Shown here piece by piece: positions 26,670 to 35,750 of a stretch of DNA of 47,793 bases. The position numbers and the translations under genes were made by a program. A model generated the notes under the pieces. It worked only from the letters and a program-made list of their open reading frames with translations. It had not been told where the DNA came from and did not search any database. Source of the DNA: Krumholzibacterium sp965370495 (lineage in GTDB: Bacteria > Krumholzibacteriota > Krumholzibacteriia > Krumholzibacteriales > Krumholzibacteriaceae); contig CBDUUV010000004.1 of assembly GCA_965370495.1 (NCBI GenBank), forward strand, positions 1 to 47,793, written 5' to 3'. Each line of letters starts with the position of its first letter. The first letter of the stretch is position 1.

Positions 26670-27418
26670 TCAACTCCTTTTAAGATATTCAAAGCGTTGG
26701 GAAGCTTGTACCCTTCCATATGGTACAGGTAGAGGTTGTGCAGCAACCTGCCAATCTCCATACGGGTATCCGGATCCAGCCTGGCTTCCAGCAATTCCAT
26801 GATTCCACCCTTTTCCATCCTTCCGAGCAATTCGGCCGATCCAGCGGAAACAGATATCATGCTACCGGAACTACAGTCATCACACAATACCACGCCAGAG
26901 GAAGGATTAACATTCATGCTGCTTCCCGCAAGGCCTTTTCCACAATTTCCACAACTGTCAAATGATGGATAGAACCCTGTTATACCCAAAAGCCTGGTTT
27001 CCAGGCAAAAAAACAGAACCCACGGATCACGCGCCCTGCCGAGCATTGATATGAAAAGATCCAGCAGATCGAACAAGCTCTCATCATATTCATGTGCTAT
27101 CGTGGACCTGTCCATGACCTCCAGTCCGGCCTGAAAAATACATAATGTATCCAGATCATGTGCCCCGGTATCAAGGGCGAAAGAAGTCTCTATCTCCTTT
27201 AAAAGCTGCAAGCCCCTGCCGGTCTTGTTGTAATAGACTATTTCACCGATATTCCCGGTCCTCAGCATACCACGGAACCGGCTCTTTCCCTTTTTTGCGC
27301 CTTTGGCGAGAAACCTGAGCTTACCATGCCGGCGTGTCAACGAAACGACAACAATACTCGAATCCCCGAAATCGTAATTTCTCAGGATCACGAGGCGGTC
27401 CTTGAGAATTTCACTCAC
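26666..27418 (-). CDS. recO: DNA repair protein RecO
   Basis: Mediator that loads RecA on SSB-coated single strands in the RecFOR pathway. The 250 residues show the N-terminal OB fold (LKDRLVILRNYDFGDSSIVV, then GRGLQLLKEIE) and a C-terminal helical part with a four-cysteine zinc site: CGNCGKG, then LCDDCSSG, at about residues 156-180. Many RecO proteins have this finger. The start is a GTG with GGAG 9 nt upstream. It sits between mgtE and glyQ with an ATGA overlap to the latter. Confidence 0.92.
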   Translation of the reverse strand: MSEILKDRLVILRNYDFGDSSIVVVSLTRRHGKLRFLAKGAKKGKSRFRGMLRTGNIGEIVYYNKTGRGLQLLKEIETSFALDTGAHDLDTLCIFQAGLEVMDRSTIAHEYDESLFDLLDLFISMLGRARDPWVLFFCLETRLLGITGFYPSFDSCGNCGKGLAGSSMNVNPSSGVVLCDDCSSGSMISVSAGSAELLGRMEKGGIMELLEARLDPDTRMEIGRLLHNLYLYHMEGYKLPNALNILKGVE

Positions 27419-27436
27419 GTTGTTTCACTCCGGAGA

Positions 27437-28795
27437 TCACCCTTTCCCGATCCAGTCGAGAAAAAGGGTCGCCATTCCGAGATATATCAGGATACCCAGA
27501 ATATCGTTAGATGTTGTAATAAACGGTCCTGTTGCCAGAGCCGGGTCTATATTGACGCGTTTCAGCAAAAGAGGTATCAGGGCACCCACCACCGTCGCCC
27601 AGCATATTATGACAAACATACAGAACCCGAGGAGTATCCCGAGCCTGAGATTATTCTGCCAGAGAACAATAATGCCCAGCAGTATCGTTGCCAGGATAAA
27701 ACCGTTTATAAGAGAGACTTTCAATTCCCGGAAAAGTTTTCCCCCTGTCTGCCCAAAACTTAATCCTCCAACAGCAAGCTCCCTCACTACAATAGCCGAC
27801 GATTGTATCCCTACATTACCCCCCATCGCCATTATCACCGGGACAAAGAACGCAAGTGCCAGCACCGATTCAAGAGAGGTTTTAAAGTTGTGCATCACAA
27901 TAGCAGAAGCTATACCCCCGAACAATCCTATCAATAACCATGGCAGCCGTGCCCTCGAAAGTTTCAGTGACGACCGCTCCCAGAATTCCTCATCGCCCGT
28001 GCCGGCCATCATGGAAATATCCTCGTTCGCCTCGTCTTCGATAACATCCATGATATCGTCCGCGGTTATGCGCCCCTCGAGTCTCCCTTTTTCGTCAACG
28101 ACCGGAAGGGAGTTGAGGTCGTACTTGGAAAAGATCGCCGCAACTTCTTCCTGATCAGTATCCACTGTCACTGTAGGGATATCGCGGTTCATGACCCGGT
28201 CGGCGCACATCTCGGGATCCACGACCAGCAGCTGGATAACAGGTATGCTTCCAAGAAGCTGATCGGTTTCGTCGACTACGAAGATATTCTGAATATTCTC
28301 GATATTACCGGCTTCTTTTCTGATCCGGTTTATTATATCGGATATCTTCATTCCGCCTTTGACAGTGAGGAGTTCCCTCGCCATCAACCCGCCGGCGGAT
28401 TCCTCATCGAATTTCAGGAGTTCCCTGAGATCTTCGTAATCTTCACGGCTGATTCTGCCGAGTACAGCAGGAACCTGCTCTACAGGTAGAAGGTTGATTA
28501 TATCAGCAGCATCGTCACTTGCCATGAAATCGATAAGAGATACGATCTCGCTGACTTCCAGGTGTTCAAGTACATCCCTTGTAACGCCCTCATCTACAAG
28601 GGTAAGTACCTCGCTCGAAATCTCCGTGTCCATCTCCCTGAAAACAGCCAGCCACATATCTTCAGGCAGGACTGCAAGGATCTCCGCGAGATCGGGCGCC
28701 TTCATTCCATCGATAACGGTGCCTATTTCCGACAAGCTTTCCGTTTCGAATATATCAAGCAGGCGTTCTATTATGTGGTCAAATTTTTCTTCCAT
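27437..28795 (-). CDS. mgtE: Magnesium transporter MgtE
   Basis: Homodimeric Mg2+ channel of the inner membrane, gated by intracellular Mg2+. The 452-residue chain has the N-terminal helical MgtE_N domain (ILAVLPEDMWLAVFREMD), a CBS pair (about residues 130-250, with DQLLGSIPVIQLL and YDLNSLPVVDEKGRLEGRIT), a connecting helix and five hydrophobic segments. The pore segment keeps TGPFITTSNDILGILIYLG, including the Asp of the ion site. The ATG at 28795 is taken; an ATG six codons earlier (28813) is possible, and neither has a good ribosome site. Confidence 0.94.
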   Translation of the reverse strand: MEEKFDHIIERLLDIFETESLSEIGTVIDGMKAPDLAEILAVLPEDMWLAVFREMDTEISSEVLTLVDEGVTRDVLEHLEVSEIVSLIDFMASDDAADIINLLPVEQVPAVLGRISREDYEDLRELLKFDEESAGGLMARELLTVKGGMKISDIINRIRKEAGNIENIQNIFVVDETDQLLGSIPVIQLLVVDPEMCADRVMNRDIPTVTVDTDQEEVAAIFSKYDLNSLPVVDEKGRLEGRITADDIMDVIEDEANEDISMMAGTGDEEFWERSSLKLSRARLPWLLIGLFGGIASAIVMHNFKTSLESVLALAFFVPVIMAMGGNVGIQSSAIVVRELAVGGLSFGQTGGKLFRELKVSLINGFILATILLGIIVLWQNNLRLGILLGFCMFVIICWATVVGALIPLLLKRVNIDPALATGPFITTSNDILGILIYLGMATLFLDWIGKG

Positions 28796-28859
28796 AACAC
28801 CGCATCCGGACAAGTATAGATTTTCAGAAACATCAGGATGAGATCAAAGGCTCGCCAAG

Positions 28860-29474
28860 TCAAGTTTTTATTCCCTGTTGTATCTTTTCCCCCGACACCG
28901 GAAGTACGGCGCCACCCGAGATCACCATCTTGAGAGCTTCTTCGATGGAGCAATTCATCGGCGCTGTATCATCCTCGGGTACCATGAGAAAGAGGCCTGA
29001 AGTAGGGTTTGGAGTTGTCGGCAGAAAGATATTCAGGTAGGTCTTCTCTATACCGTCCTGCCCCCTGAACTTCCAGTTCGATGTAACAAAACCAATGACA
29101 TATATACCGTGCCTGGGATATTGAATCATGACCGCCTTGTTGAAAACTGTTTTTTCGTGCTGGAGAAAGACCTCGCTCATCTGCTTGAACGCAGTGTACA
29201 TCCTGCTGATAAGAGGTATGCGGATAACAATATTTTCTGTTACGCGTATAATCCTCCTTCCCAGAAAATTACCGGCAAATACACCTGCCACAATAATCAG
29301 AAAAAGAACAGTAAAAAATCCGAGCCCGGGAATATCAAGGAAAGGATACCGTTTGACGACAGGCTCGAGAATATTATCGACAAATATAAAGGTACGATAG
29401 AGAACCCATCCCGTCAAAACAGTGGGAAGAAGAATTACGAGCCCCGTTAGAAATTTTCTCCTCAGCCATGTCAT
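28860..29474 (-). CDS. DUF502 family membrane protein
   Basis: A 204-residue protein with two N-terminal membrane segments (GLVILLPTVLTGWVLYRTF and FFTVLFLIIVAGVFAGNFLG). A conserved soluble part follows, with RIPLISRMYTAFKQM, GFVTSNW and IFLPTTPNPTSGLFLMVPED, all hallmarks of DUF502. The family's function is not established; members are frequent in Gram-negatives and in plants (LCV-like proteins). It is in the middle of a housekeeping operon between corC-like and mgtE genes, where coupling with ion homeostasis can only be guessed. Confidence 0.87.
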   Translation of the reverse strand: MTWLRRKFLTGLVILLPTVLTGWVLYRTFIFVDNILEPVVKRYPFLDIPGLGFFTVLFLIIVAGVFAGNFLGRRIIRVTENIVIRIPLISRMYTAFKQMSEVFLQHEKTVFNKAVMIQYPRHGIYVIGFVTSNWKFRGQDGIEKTYLNIFLPTTPNPTSGLFLMVPEDDTAPMNCSIEEALKMVISGGAVLPVSGEKIQQGIKT

Positions 29475-29498
29475 TTTAAAATCCTTTCCCGTTGCATC

Positions 29499-30758
29499 TC
29501 ACGAATCGCCCTTTGCTCCCCTGGGAAGACGCATCAGTACTTCCTTGATCCTCTGGCCGTCAAGGCGACTGACAGTAAAGGATATCCCCTTGTATTGTAT
29601 CCTTTCCCCTTCCCTTGGAACTTTTCCGACCAGATCGAACAAAAACCCTCCCAGCGTATCTACTTGATCCGAAAGGAGGTTTATTTCCAATAATTCGCCA
29701 AGATCATCAAGATTTATCCTTCCTTCAACCAGGTACTCCCGATCGCCGGTTTCCCGGATCAACGGTTCTTCATGGTCATGCTCATCCCTGATTTCTCCTA
29801 CGATCTCCTCGAGAATATCTTCAAGGGTCACAATACCCGATGTCCCGCCATACTCGTCTACCACTATGGCAAGATGCTTTTTCTCCATTTGAAATTCACG
29901 AAGAAGCTCATCTATCTTTTTACCTTCGGGCACAAAATAGGCCTCTCTCAAAAGATCCCCGATACAGCTTCCATCTGTTTCGTCAGGTATGCTTACAAGA
30001 TCTTTCACACATAGAATCCCGATTATCCGGTCTATGCTGTTGTCATAAACCGGCACACGGGAATGGCCGGCATCGATGACCTTTTCCCTTATATCTTCTA
30101 TTTCAAGATGGCAGTCCAGGGCGAACACATCGATTCTCGGGACCATTACCTCTCTCGTCTTCTTCTCACCGAATTCGACTATACTGTGCATGAGCATACT
30201 GCCGTTTTTTTCGATAAATCCGTCCCCATGTTCCCCGGAATCCGGAAGAAGAAACAATAAAGAAGCCATTTCCCCGGGCAAATTCGGAAAAACAGTCGAT
30301 ATAATCCTTAAAAAAAGCCCTGTCAGAGGCCTGAAGATCACAAATAAGGGAAAAGCAGGATAGGAAACCAGAAAAGCTATCCGGGCCGAATTCCTGGAAG
30401 CGGCTCCTATTCCGGCCACCAGAGCGACAAACATTACAAGGGATGATATAAATACCGGTATAGCCCCCGGAACGGTAGAACCCGGCTGATCAAAATGAAT
30501 AACGCTGTTTAAAACACCCGGCAACCTGACCACGGAAGATACTATCAAAACTATTTCCAGCCCTATCAATATCAAAACCAGATGAAGCCTGTTGCGATGC
30601 ATGAGGCGGGGGCAACGGGTCCCCCTGGTATGCCTGGGAAACACTTTGTCTTCGTGCTTGCGCGAGACAATGCTGAAAGAGGCGATACCGCCGGCAATCA
30701 TGAATTGTGCCGTCAAAAACAGAAGCAGTATGATCAAAGGTAGTGTTTCCAGCCGCAT
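29499..30758 (-). CDS. CorC/HlyC-type protein (CNNM-like) with CBS pair
   Basis: A 419-residue protein. The N-terminal third has four hydrophobic segments (LPLIILLLFLTAQFMIAGG, LVLILIGLEIVLIVSSVV, FISSLVMFVALVAGIGAA and IAFLVSYPAFPLFVIF), which fits a strongly diverged DUF21 membrane domain. Then comes the CBS pair, starting with the conserved TREVMVPRIDVFALD and including AIVVDEYGGTSGIVTLEDIL and EEIVGEIRDEHD. The C-terminal CorC_HlyC domain follows (LVEGRINLDDLGELL). Family members are linked to Mg2+/Co2+ efflux or membrane integrity. The position right after ybeY is a widely conserved arrangement. Confidence 0.88.
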   Translation of the reverse strand: MRLETLPLIILLLFLTAQFMIAGGIASFSIVSRKHEDKVFPRHTRGTRCPRLMHRNRLHLVLILIGLEIVLIVSSVVRLPGVLNSVIHFDQPGSTVPGAIPVFISSLVMFVALVAGIGAASRNSARIAFLVSYPAFPLFVIFRPLTGLFLRIISTVFPNLPGEMASLLFLLPDSGEHGDGFIEKNGSMLMHSIVEFGEKKTREVMVPRIDVFALDCHLEIEDIREKVIDAGHSRVPVYDNSIDRIIGILCVKDLVSIPDETDGSCIGDLLREAYFVPEGKKIDELLREFQMEKKHLAIVVDEYGGTSGIVTLEDILEEIVGEIRDEHDHEEPLIRETGDREYLVEGRINLDDLGELLEINLLSDQVDTLGGFLFDLVGKVPREGERIQYKGISFTVSRLDGQRIKEVLMRLPRGAKGDS

Positions 30759-30776
30759 AGGGGGCTACTTTCTATA

Positions 30777-31238
30777 TCAGGCAAAAAGCTTTCGCACAGT
30801 GCCGGCAGGCAGAATCCTGCCGAGATGCTTCATCTCGACCTTCTCCATCCTTCTTTCATTATCTTCGGTTCGATGGAGATATCCCTTGAGATGGCAGATG
30901 CCATGAACCACCAGTCTAAGCAGGTATGCCCTGCCCGGCACTTTCCGGACACGCGCACCATCGAGCAGACTCTTCCAGCACAGAAAAATCTCCCCCGCAG
31001 GACCTTTTTCCCCTGTTACATCATCATCCGGATATGCAAAAGTCAGAATCTGGGCCACCCCTTTTCTTTCCCTGTATGTTCGGTTGAGCCAGGCCATCCT
31101 TCTTTCCCCGACAAGATTGACTTCTACGTACATATCCTTCGGAAAAAACCCGGATGCTATCATCTTGATATCGGCGGCAGCTTTTTCAAACTCTTTTCTG
31201 CCTGTCACCCTGGGATGGCTGTTCAATATTACTTTCAT
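30777..31238 (-). CDS. ybeY: Endoribonuclease YbeY (rRNA maturation factor)
   Basis: Zinc-dependent RNase needed for 16S rRNA 3'-end processing and ribosome quality control. The 153 residues keep the signature as HGICHLKGYLH (His112, His116, His122 bind zinc) and the upstream NRTYRERKGVAQILTFAYP motif. The third position after GY is Leu rather than the usual Asp (GYDH), a minor deviation. The frame starts inside the end of the phosphodiesterase gene (53-nt overlap), which suits translational coupling. It lies in the standard phoH-ybeY neighbourhood. Confidence 0.93.
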   Translation of the reverse strand: MKVILNSHPRVTGRKEFEKAAADIKMIASGFFPKDMYVEVNLVGERRMAWLNRTYRERKGVAQILTFAYPDDDVTGEKGPAGEIFLCWKSLLDGARVRKVPGRAYLLRLVVHGICHLKGYLHRTEDNERRMEKVEMKHLGRILPAGTVRKLFA

Positions 31239-33480
31239 TTTCCTTCCCTGTCCCCTCCTCCCCTTCCTGGCCGGGATAAGATATCCTTGGATGGAAAATA
31301 GTTATCAAAAACTGGATGAATTTTTCCTTGATGACAGCAATATCATTCATGGTAAGCCCACTCTGGTCGAGTTCCCCATCGGTCATCCTCTGCTCGAAGA
31401 TCCTGCTGACTATAGTTCTGATCCTTAGAGCTGTCGGCTCCTTCAGAGACCTGGCGGCAGCCTCGCTGGAATCAGCAAGCATGATCAGGGCTGTCTCCCT
31501 GGAGCCGGGCCTCGGGCCCGGGTACCTGAAATCATCGATATTTACGCTGTCATGAGAATCATATTCGAGAGCTTTTTTGTAGAAGAACTGCATCACGGTT
31601 GTGCCATGATGTTCCTTTATGGCATCGATCACAACATTGGGCAGCTTTTCCCTTCTGGCCAGTTCAACACCTTCCTTTACATGGGATGCCAGTATAAGCG
31701 CGCTCATTGTCGGAGATAGTTTTTCATGTTTGTTGATGTTACCACCCTTGTTCTCGAAAAAGTATTCCGGTTTTGCAAGCTTCCCTATATCATGATAGTA
31801 TGCTGAGACCCTTGCCAGCAGTCCATTGGCATTAACTTCCTCCGCCGCAGCCTCCACCATATTGCCTACAACAAGGGAATGGTGATAAGTGCCCGGCGTC
31901 TCGATAATCAGCCTTTTGAGAAGCGGCCTGTTCAAGTCACTGAGTTCCATCAGTGAAAAATTAGTCGTTACATTGAACAACGATTCAAAAACGGGAAGCA
32001 GGAACATCACGAGAACAGTACAGATAAAACCATTTGTTATTCCCCAGAGCGCCCCGAAAAGAAAATCCCTGAAACCTATCCCCCCAGTGATCCCGAAACT
32101 GGTGATCCCTGCTATATAGGCCATGGATACATAGAGGAATATCGAGTAGAAATTCTTTCTTTCCCTGAGTTGAGCGATACTGATGATAGCAGCGGCGCCG
32201 GCAAGAATGGTGATGAAGATAAAACTCGATGAAAGATCCGTATGTGTAACCAGCATCATTGAAGCAAAAAGCCCAAAAATCAATGCTGTCAACACCCCGA
32301 AAAATGCAGTTATTACCAGTGGCACGAAGGCTACCGGTATCAGGTAAGGGCTAAGAAACGCGAGTCTCATAACCAGGGATGTCAGCAGAAGAAAAAACAG
32401 AAGTGTGATGAAAGCCATCGTCAGCTTTCCAGGTTCAGTCACCAGTTTCTCATCAAATCTCTTCAGTGCTACCCAGAGAACGAATAAAAGGGTCAACATC
32501 CTTATTATCTTGCCAAAATAGAGCATTATCCTCTTCCAGAAGGAAGTCTCGATTTCGACACGCGCCCTTTTTATTTCCAGAGCTTTGAGAATCTCGACCT
32601 GTTTTCCGGTCACCTTGTCATGTTTCGCGATTATCCTCTGATTCTCTGTTACTCCGAATGCTTCCGGCACTTTCCTCATCTCCTCATCACGACGTTTCAT
32701 GGTCTCTTCACGCGTGTATGCGAGGTTCGGTGTCAGGTGCAACCTGAGAATACTGTAAAAAAGGGTTATTGCTTTCTCGTCATTTCTGAAGATCTTTTTT
32801 GCGTCACGGAATATTACCGATTGGAGATCGCCCTGTTCGACCATTGGAGCCGTCGGCACCAGCTCCTTCGTATCGCCTGAAATAACCGTAATATGCGGAT
32901 AATCCCGCCTTCGAATAGGAGTGTCATCGTTGATTATACCGTCACCGAAAAGTTTCTTTTGCAGCCTCAGACCTTCCTCGAGTATCCTGTCTCTCATCTT
33001 CTTTGAAAGAAGGAGATGGACAGGATCTCTTCTCAATCCGGGAGCCGCATCCTTGATCCTGGCAACCTTCTCTTCCATGCCAAGAGTATCCACAGAAGCT
33101 ATTTCAGCTATCTTTCCCATAAAACCTCTGAAATCATCCGGGAGATTCTGAATACCTTCTTCTTTTTTCCTGTAGACAGGCGGCACACCCACAGCTGCCT
33201 TTGCTCTGTTTATCTCTATTTCATGTTTACTGAGCGGAACGGAGAAAGTGAAAGGCGCGATTACATCGGTATCAGCGATATCTCCTTCACTGTACTGGAT
33301 CTCCTTGTTTTTCCTTGTTGGTGGAAAAAGAAAGATCGAGATAAGAACAAAGATCACCATGTAGACTATTGAAAGCCTGGCCCCTCTGATTCTGATCCAG
33401 CCCGGGAATGCAGGCTTGAAACGTTCAAGGATACCGGTCGATTCCCCGCCTTCCCTGTCATTCGTAACCTGATCATTCAT
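31186..33480 (-). CDS. pgpH: PgpH-type HD-domain phosphodiesterase (7TM receptor)
   Basis: A 764-residue membrane protein of the 7TMR-HD family, which in Firmicutes degrades c-di-AMP to pApA. A first membrane segment (residues 36-53) precedes an extracytoplasmic domain of about 260 residues. Then comes a run of seven hydrophobic helices (about 315-510) and a cytoplasmic HD domain with TPGTYHHSLVVGNM, the His563-Asp564 pair in YYHDIGKLAKPEYFFEN, and KEHHGTT. The GPRPGSRETALIMLADSSEA motif is typical of the family. The substrate in this organism is inferred; no diadenylate cyclase gene is visible here, although a YbbR gene is. It overlaps phoH by 8 nt. Confidence 0.9.
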   Translation of the reverse strand: MNDQVTNDREGGESTGILERFKPAFPGWIRIRGARLSIVYMVIFVLISIFLFPPTRKNKEIQYSEGDIADTDVIAPFTFSVPLSKHEIEINRAKAAVGVPPVYRKKEEGIQNLPDDFRGFMGKIAEIASVDTLGMEEKVARIKDAAPGLRRDPVHLLLSKKMRDRILEEGLRLQKKLFGDGIINDDTPIRRRDYPHITVISGDTKELVPTAPMVEQGDLQSVIFRDAKKIFRNDEKAITLFYSILRLHLTPNLAYTREETMKRRDEEMRKVPEAFGVTENQRIIAKHDKVTGKQVEILKALEIKRARVEIETSFWKRIMLYFGKIIRMLTLLFVLWVALKRFDEKLVTEPGKLTMAFITLLFFLLLTSLVMRLAFLSPYLIPVAFVPLVITAFFGVLTALIFGLFASMMLVTHTDLSSSFIFITILAGAAAIISIAQLRERKNFYSIFLYVSMAYIAGITSFGITGGIGFRDFLFGALWGITNGFICTVLVMFLLPVFESLFNVTTNFSLMELSDLNRPLLKRLIIETPGTYHHSLVVGNMVEAAAEEVNANGLLARVSAYYHDIGKLAKPEYFFENKGGNINKHEKLSPTMSALILASHVKEGVELARREKLPNVVIDAIKEHHGTTVMQFFYKKALEYDSHDSVNIDDFRYPGPRPGSRETALIMLADSSEAAARSLKEPTALRIRTIVSRIFEQRMTDGELDQSGLTMNDIAVIKEKFIQFLITIFHPRISYPGQEGEEGTGKENESNIEQPSQGDRQKRV

Positions 33481-34513
33481 CAGTTTCCTCCATTACCGAA
33501 GATTTGTCTTTACGTCCCGGTGAAACGCTGCTCTTCCGTCTGGATATATTTCTTGCAGATTCGACCCTGGCAAATGCCTTTATGATCATCCTGACAAGTC
33601 TATGCCTGACCACATCCTTTTCATCAAAAGTCACAAACTTGATACCTTCCACTCCATCCAGTATATCCATGACCGCTACAAGCCCCGATCTTTCCCTTTG
33701 GTCCAGGTCGATCTGCGTAATATCGCCCGTGATGACGGCTCTGGAATCGATGCCGAGACGAGTCAGAAACATCTTCATCTGCATCACCGTGCTGTTTTGA
33801 GCTTCGTCGAGTACCGCAAAAGCGTTGTTAAGAGTTCTGCCCCTCATGTAGGCCAGTGGAGCTATCTCGAGGACACCGGAATCAATCATCCTCTGAACCT
33901 TTTCCTTACCAATCATATAGGCAAGCGCATCAAAGATGGGCCTGATATAGGGATCTATCTTTTCCTGTAGATCCCCGGGCAGGAACCCGAGATTTTCCCC
34001 TGCCTCCACGACAGGCCGCGAGACATATATTCTTTCCACCTCGCCTCTTTTCAGAGCTGACAGCGCCATAGCTATCGCCAGGTATGTCTTGCCCGTGCCT
34101 GCGGGCCCGATCGCGAAGACTATGTCATGATTCCTTACCGCTTCAACATACTCTTTCTGTTTTACGCTCCTGGGAGTTATGCCCTTGCGTCTCACCGGCG
34201 AATAGAAAATAACCGTGTCATCGAGATTTTCTATCCTGCTGGACCCGTTATCACCACCGCGTATGACTGTCAGAACATCCCCTTCAGTCACGGTACGCCC
34301 GCCACCCGCTAACCTGATCAGGGTCTCCAGGACAGAAGTGAGTTCCCCCAGCCTGTCAGCAGAACCGGTCAGGATTATATTATCACCGCGCACAGTCACA
34401 CTCTGTTCGAAATGCTCTTCGATGATCCTGATATTCCTGTCCTTGACACCCAGGAGTTTCACAGGATCTATCCCCGCAATAGATAATATCCGCTTCCTGG
34501 TTTTCCGCTTCAA
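33473..34513 (-). CDS. phoH: PhoH-family ATPase
   Basis: A 346-residue P-loop ATPase of the PhoH/PhoL family, cytoplasmic, associated with RNA metabolism and genetically linked to YbeY. Walker A is IGPAGTGKT (residues 135-143) and Walker B is AFAVLDEAQNST near residue 235. The region KQKEYVEAVRNHDIVF, just before Walker A, is the usual family entry, and an N-terminal KH-like part covers residues 1-90. The start is TTG, with AAGGGG about 8 nt upstream. It is the first gene of the nine-gene operon and lies directly downstream of a terminator hairpin. Confidence 0.93.
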   Translation of the reverse strand: MKRKTRKRILSIAGIDPVKLLGVKDRNIRIIEEHFEQSVTVRGDNIILTGSADRLGELTSVLETLIRLAGGGRTVTEGDVLTVIRGGDNGSSRIENLDDTVIFYSPVRRKGITPRSVKQKEYVEAVRNHDIVFAIGPAGTGKTYLAIAMALSALKRGEVERIYVSRPVVEAGENLGFLPGDLQEKIDPYIRPIFDALAYMIGKEKVQRMIDSGVLEIAPLAYMRGRTLNNAFAVLDEAQNSTVMQMKMFLTRLGIDSRAVITGDITQIDLDQRERSGLVAVMDILDGVEGIKFVTFDEKDVVRHRLVRMIIKAFARVESARNISRRKSSVSPGRKDKSSVMEETDE

Positions 34514-34533
34514 GACCTGTCCCCTTCCAAGAG

Positions 34534-34568
34534 AAAACTCCTAGCTTGTCATCTTACAAGCCAGGAGT
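34534..34568 (-). terminator. Intrinsic terminator of the lipoprotein operon
   Basis: ACTCCTGGCTTGT pairs with ACAAGCTAGGAGT (13 bp with one G-U pair) around a 6-nt loop and is followed by TTTTCTCTT on the minus strand. It ends transcription after the LysM-type lipoprotein, only 20 nt before the phoH start codon. Confidence 0.8.
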
Positions 34569-34569
34569 A

Positions 34570-34575
34570 ATTATA
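34570..34575 (-). promoter_or_regulatory. Possible -10 element of the phoH operon
   Basis: A perfect TATAAT lies just upstream of the terminator hairpin, with a poor -35 (GAGTGA at 17 bp). Transcription would start inside the hairpin's first arm, so a new transcript would not form the complete terminator. It is the only promoter-like element found before phoH. Confidence 0.35.
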
Positions 34576-34598
34576 TAAGTTCTTTTTTACCGTCACTC

Positions 34599-35309
34599 TC
34601 ATTCCGATGGGAAAGCATCCCGCGGAACAATGATCTCCTGAGCCGGGAAGATTAGATCAGGATCACTGATCTTGTTCTTATTGGCCTCAAATAACAGGGG
34701 CCATTTGCGATAGTTGTCGTATATTTCCCAGTACCCGGCTATCTTTGCCAGCCAATCGTCCTGGACAACAGAGTACTTTCTCGGCCAGTGCCTTGGGATT
34801 ACCAGTGTCCACCCGGCCAGCACCCAGTCAGGATCCTCTATCAAATCCCAGTTGGCCCTCCAGATCCTTGTCCATTTAAGAGGGTCGCCGTAGATATCCT
34901 CATAACCGGCCAGCGTCCAGAGACATTCTCCGAAAATAAGTTTCCATTCCTTCGGCAACGCCTCCAGAGCCGCAATATTTCCGTTCAGTTCGTCAATAGT
35001 AGTCGTTAGATTGGCGTACTTCATCTCCGCGCTTCTGAGCTCTTTTGTCAGCCTCGTTATATCTTCCTTGTTCTGTTTGAGCGAGGCTTGCGCGCTACTC
35101 GATCTGGACTGGAGTAAATCAAGTTCTTCGGCAAGTTTTACACAGTACTCTTCCCTGCCATTTTTTGAAAGTTTCTGGAATTCTTCATCCTCGTAATATT
35201 CACCCTGTGAAATGTCGATATGCCTCGGATCATACCTGCTGCAACCAGAGACAAGCGCCAGGATGACAGGAACAAAAACCCAGATTACTACTGCTCTTCT
35301 ACCAAGCAT
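34599..35309 (-). CDS. Lipoprotein with coiled coil and LysM-like repeats
   Basis: A 236-residue envelope protein: lipobox LVSGC at about residue 23, a coiled-coil stretch (residues 60-115, LDLLQSRSSSAQASLKQNKE and TRLTKELRSAEMKYANLTTT), then two tandem units that look like degenerate LysM domains. The first is GECLWTLAGYEDIYGDP, then WTLVIPRHWP; the second is YSVVQDDWLAKIAGYWEIYD, then FPAQEIIVPRD. LysM domains bind peptidoglycan or chitin, so an envelope-anchoring role is likely. It pairs with a smaller coiled-coil lipoprotein 26 nt upstream. Confidence 0.75.
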   Translation of the reverse strand: MLGRRAVVIWVFVPVILALVSGCSRYDPRHIDISQGEYYEDEEFQKLSKNGREEYCVKLAEELDLLQSRSSSAQASLKQNKEDITRLTKELRSAEMKYANLTTTIDELNGNIAALEALPKEWKLIFGECLWTLAGYEDIYGDPLKWTRIWRANWDLIEDPDWVLAGWTLVIPRHWPRKYSVVQDDWLAKIAGYWEIYDNYRKWPLLFEANKNKISDPDLIFPAQEIIVPRDAFPSE

Positions 35310-35335
35310 TCCGTCTCTCCTTGGAAAATCTTACC

Positions 35336-35626
35336 TTATTCTCTGCCGCTACCTTTTTTTAGCTCATGCAGTCTCTTTTCGAGCCTGGCCGGTTGATCCT
35401 TGAGCTTATCGATCTCTTCCTCTTTTTTTGTCGATCTGCTTTCAAGATCGTCCACTTTTCGACCGGTTTCCTGGGCTTCCCGCTCGTAAATCTCGGCATC
35501 AAGTCTCGTCTCATCCAGTGAAATAAGACTGGTCAAACATGGTGGAGCAGGTTTGCACCCATTACTGAACCCAAGCGGTAACCCAAGCAGGAACAACAAG
35601 ATCAATCCTCTACCTGCTATTTTCAT
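35336..35626 (-). CDS. Small coiled-coil lipoprotein
   Basis: A 96-residue protein with a signal sequence (GLILLFLLGLPLGFSNGC) ending in a Cys at residue 24, followed by a charged helix of heptad character (VDDLESRSTKKEEEIDKL, then ARLEKRLHELKK). It looks like a Braun-lipoprotein-type helical spacer or a partner of the LysM-type lipoprotein that follows it, which also has a coiled coil. GGAGG precedes the ATG by 10 nt, and a promoter lies about 45 nt upstream. No named family is recognised. Confidence 0.65.
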   Translation of the reverse strand: MKIAGRGLILLFLLGLPLGFSNGCKPAPPCLTSLISLDETRLDAEIYEREAQETGRKVDDLESRSTKKEEEIDKLKDQPARLEKRLHELKKGSGRE

Positions 35627-35672
35627 AAGTTCAATTCCTCCCGGTAATTATTTCCTTCATCAACTTAAGGGT

Positions 35673-35701
35673 ACGTTAATATCGGGCCGGCATTATGTCA
35701 A
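35673..35701 (-). promoter_or_regulatory. Probable promoter of the two small lipoproteins
   Basis: A perfect TTGACA (35696-35701) and TAACGT (35673-35678) are 17 bp apart, about 45 nt before the ATG at 35626. The same -10 shape (TAACG) occurs with TTGACA before the DUF4438-like gene. Confidence 0.5.
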
Positions 35702-35750
35702 GTAAAAAGCCCTTTGACTCCTGCTTCGCAAAAGACGTGCCTGAACCCCC

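Noticed and set aside
28795..28813. Lipoprotein-like start MSGCGV for mgtE
   Set aside because: MgtE proteins do not carry a lipobox; the six added codons probably come from an upstream in-frame ATG rather than a real signal.
30777..31238. YbeY start at an internal ATG to avoid overlap with the phosphodiesterase gene
   Set aside because: The N-terminal part before it fits the YbeY fold's first strand, so the 53-nt overlap is kept.
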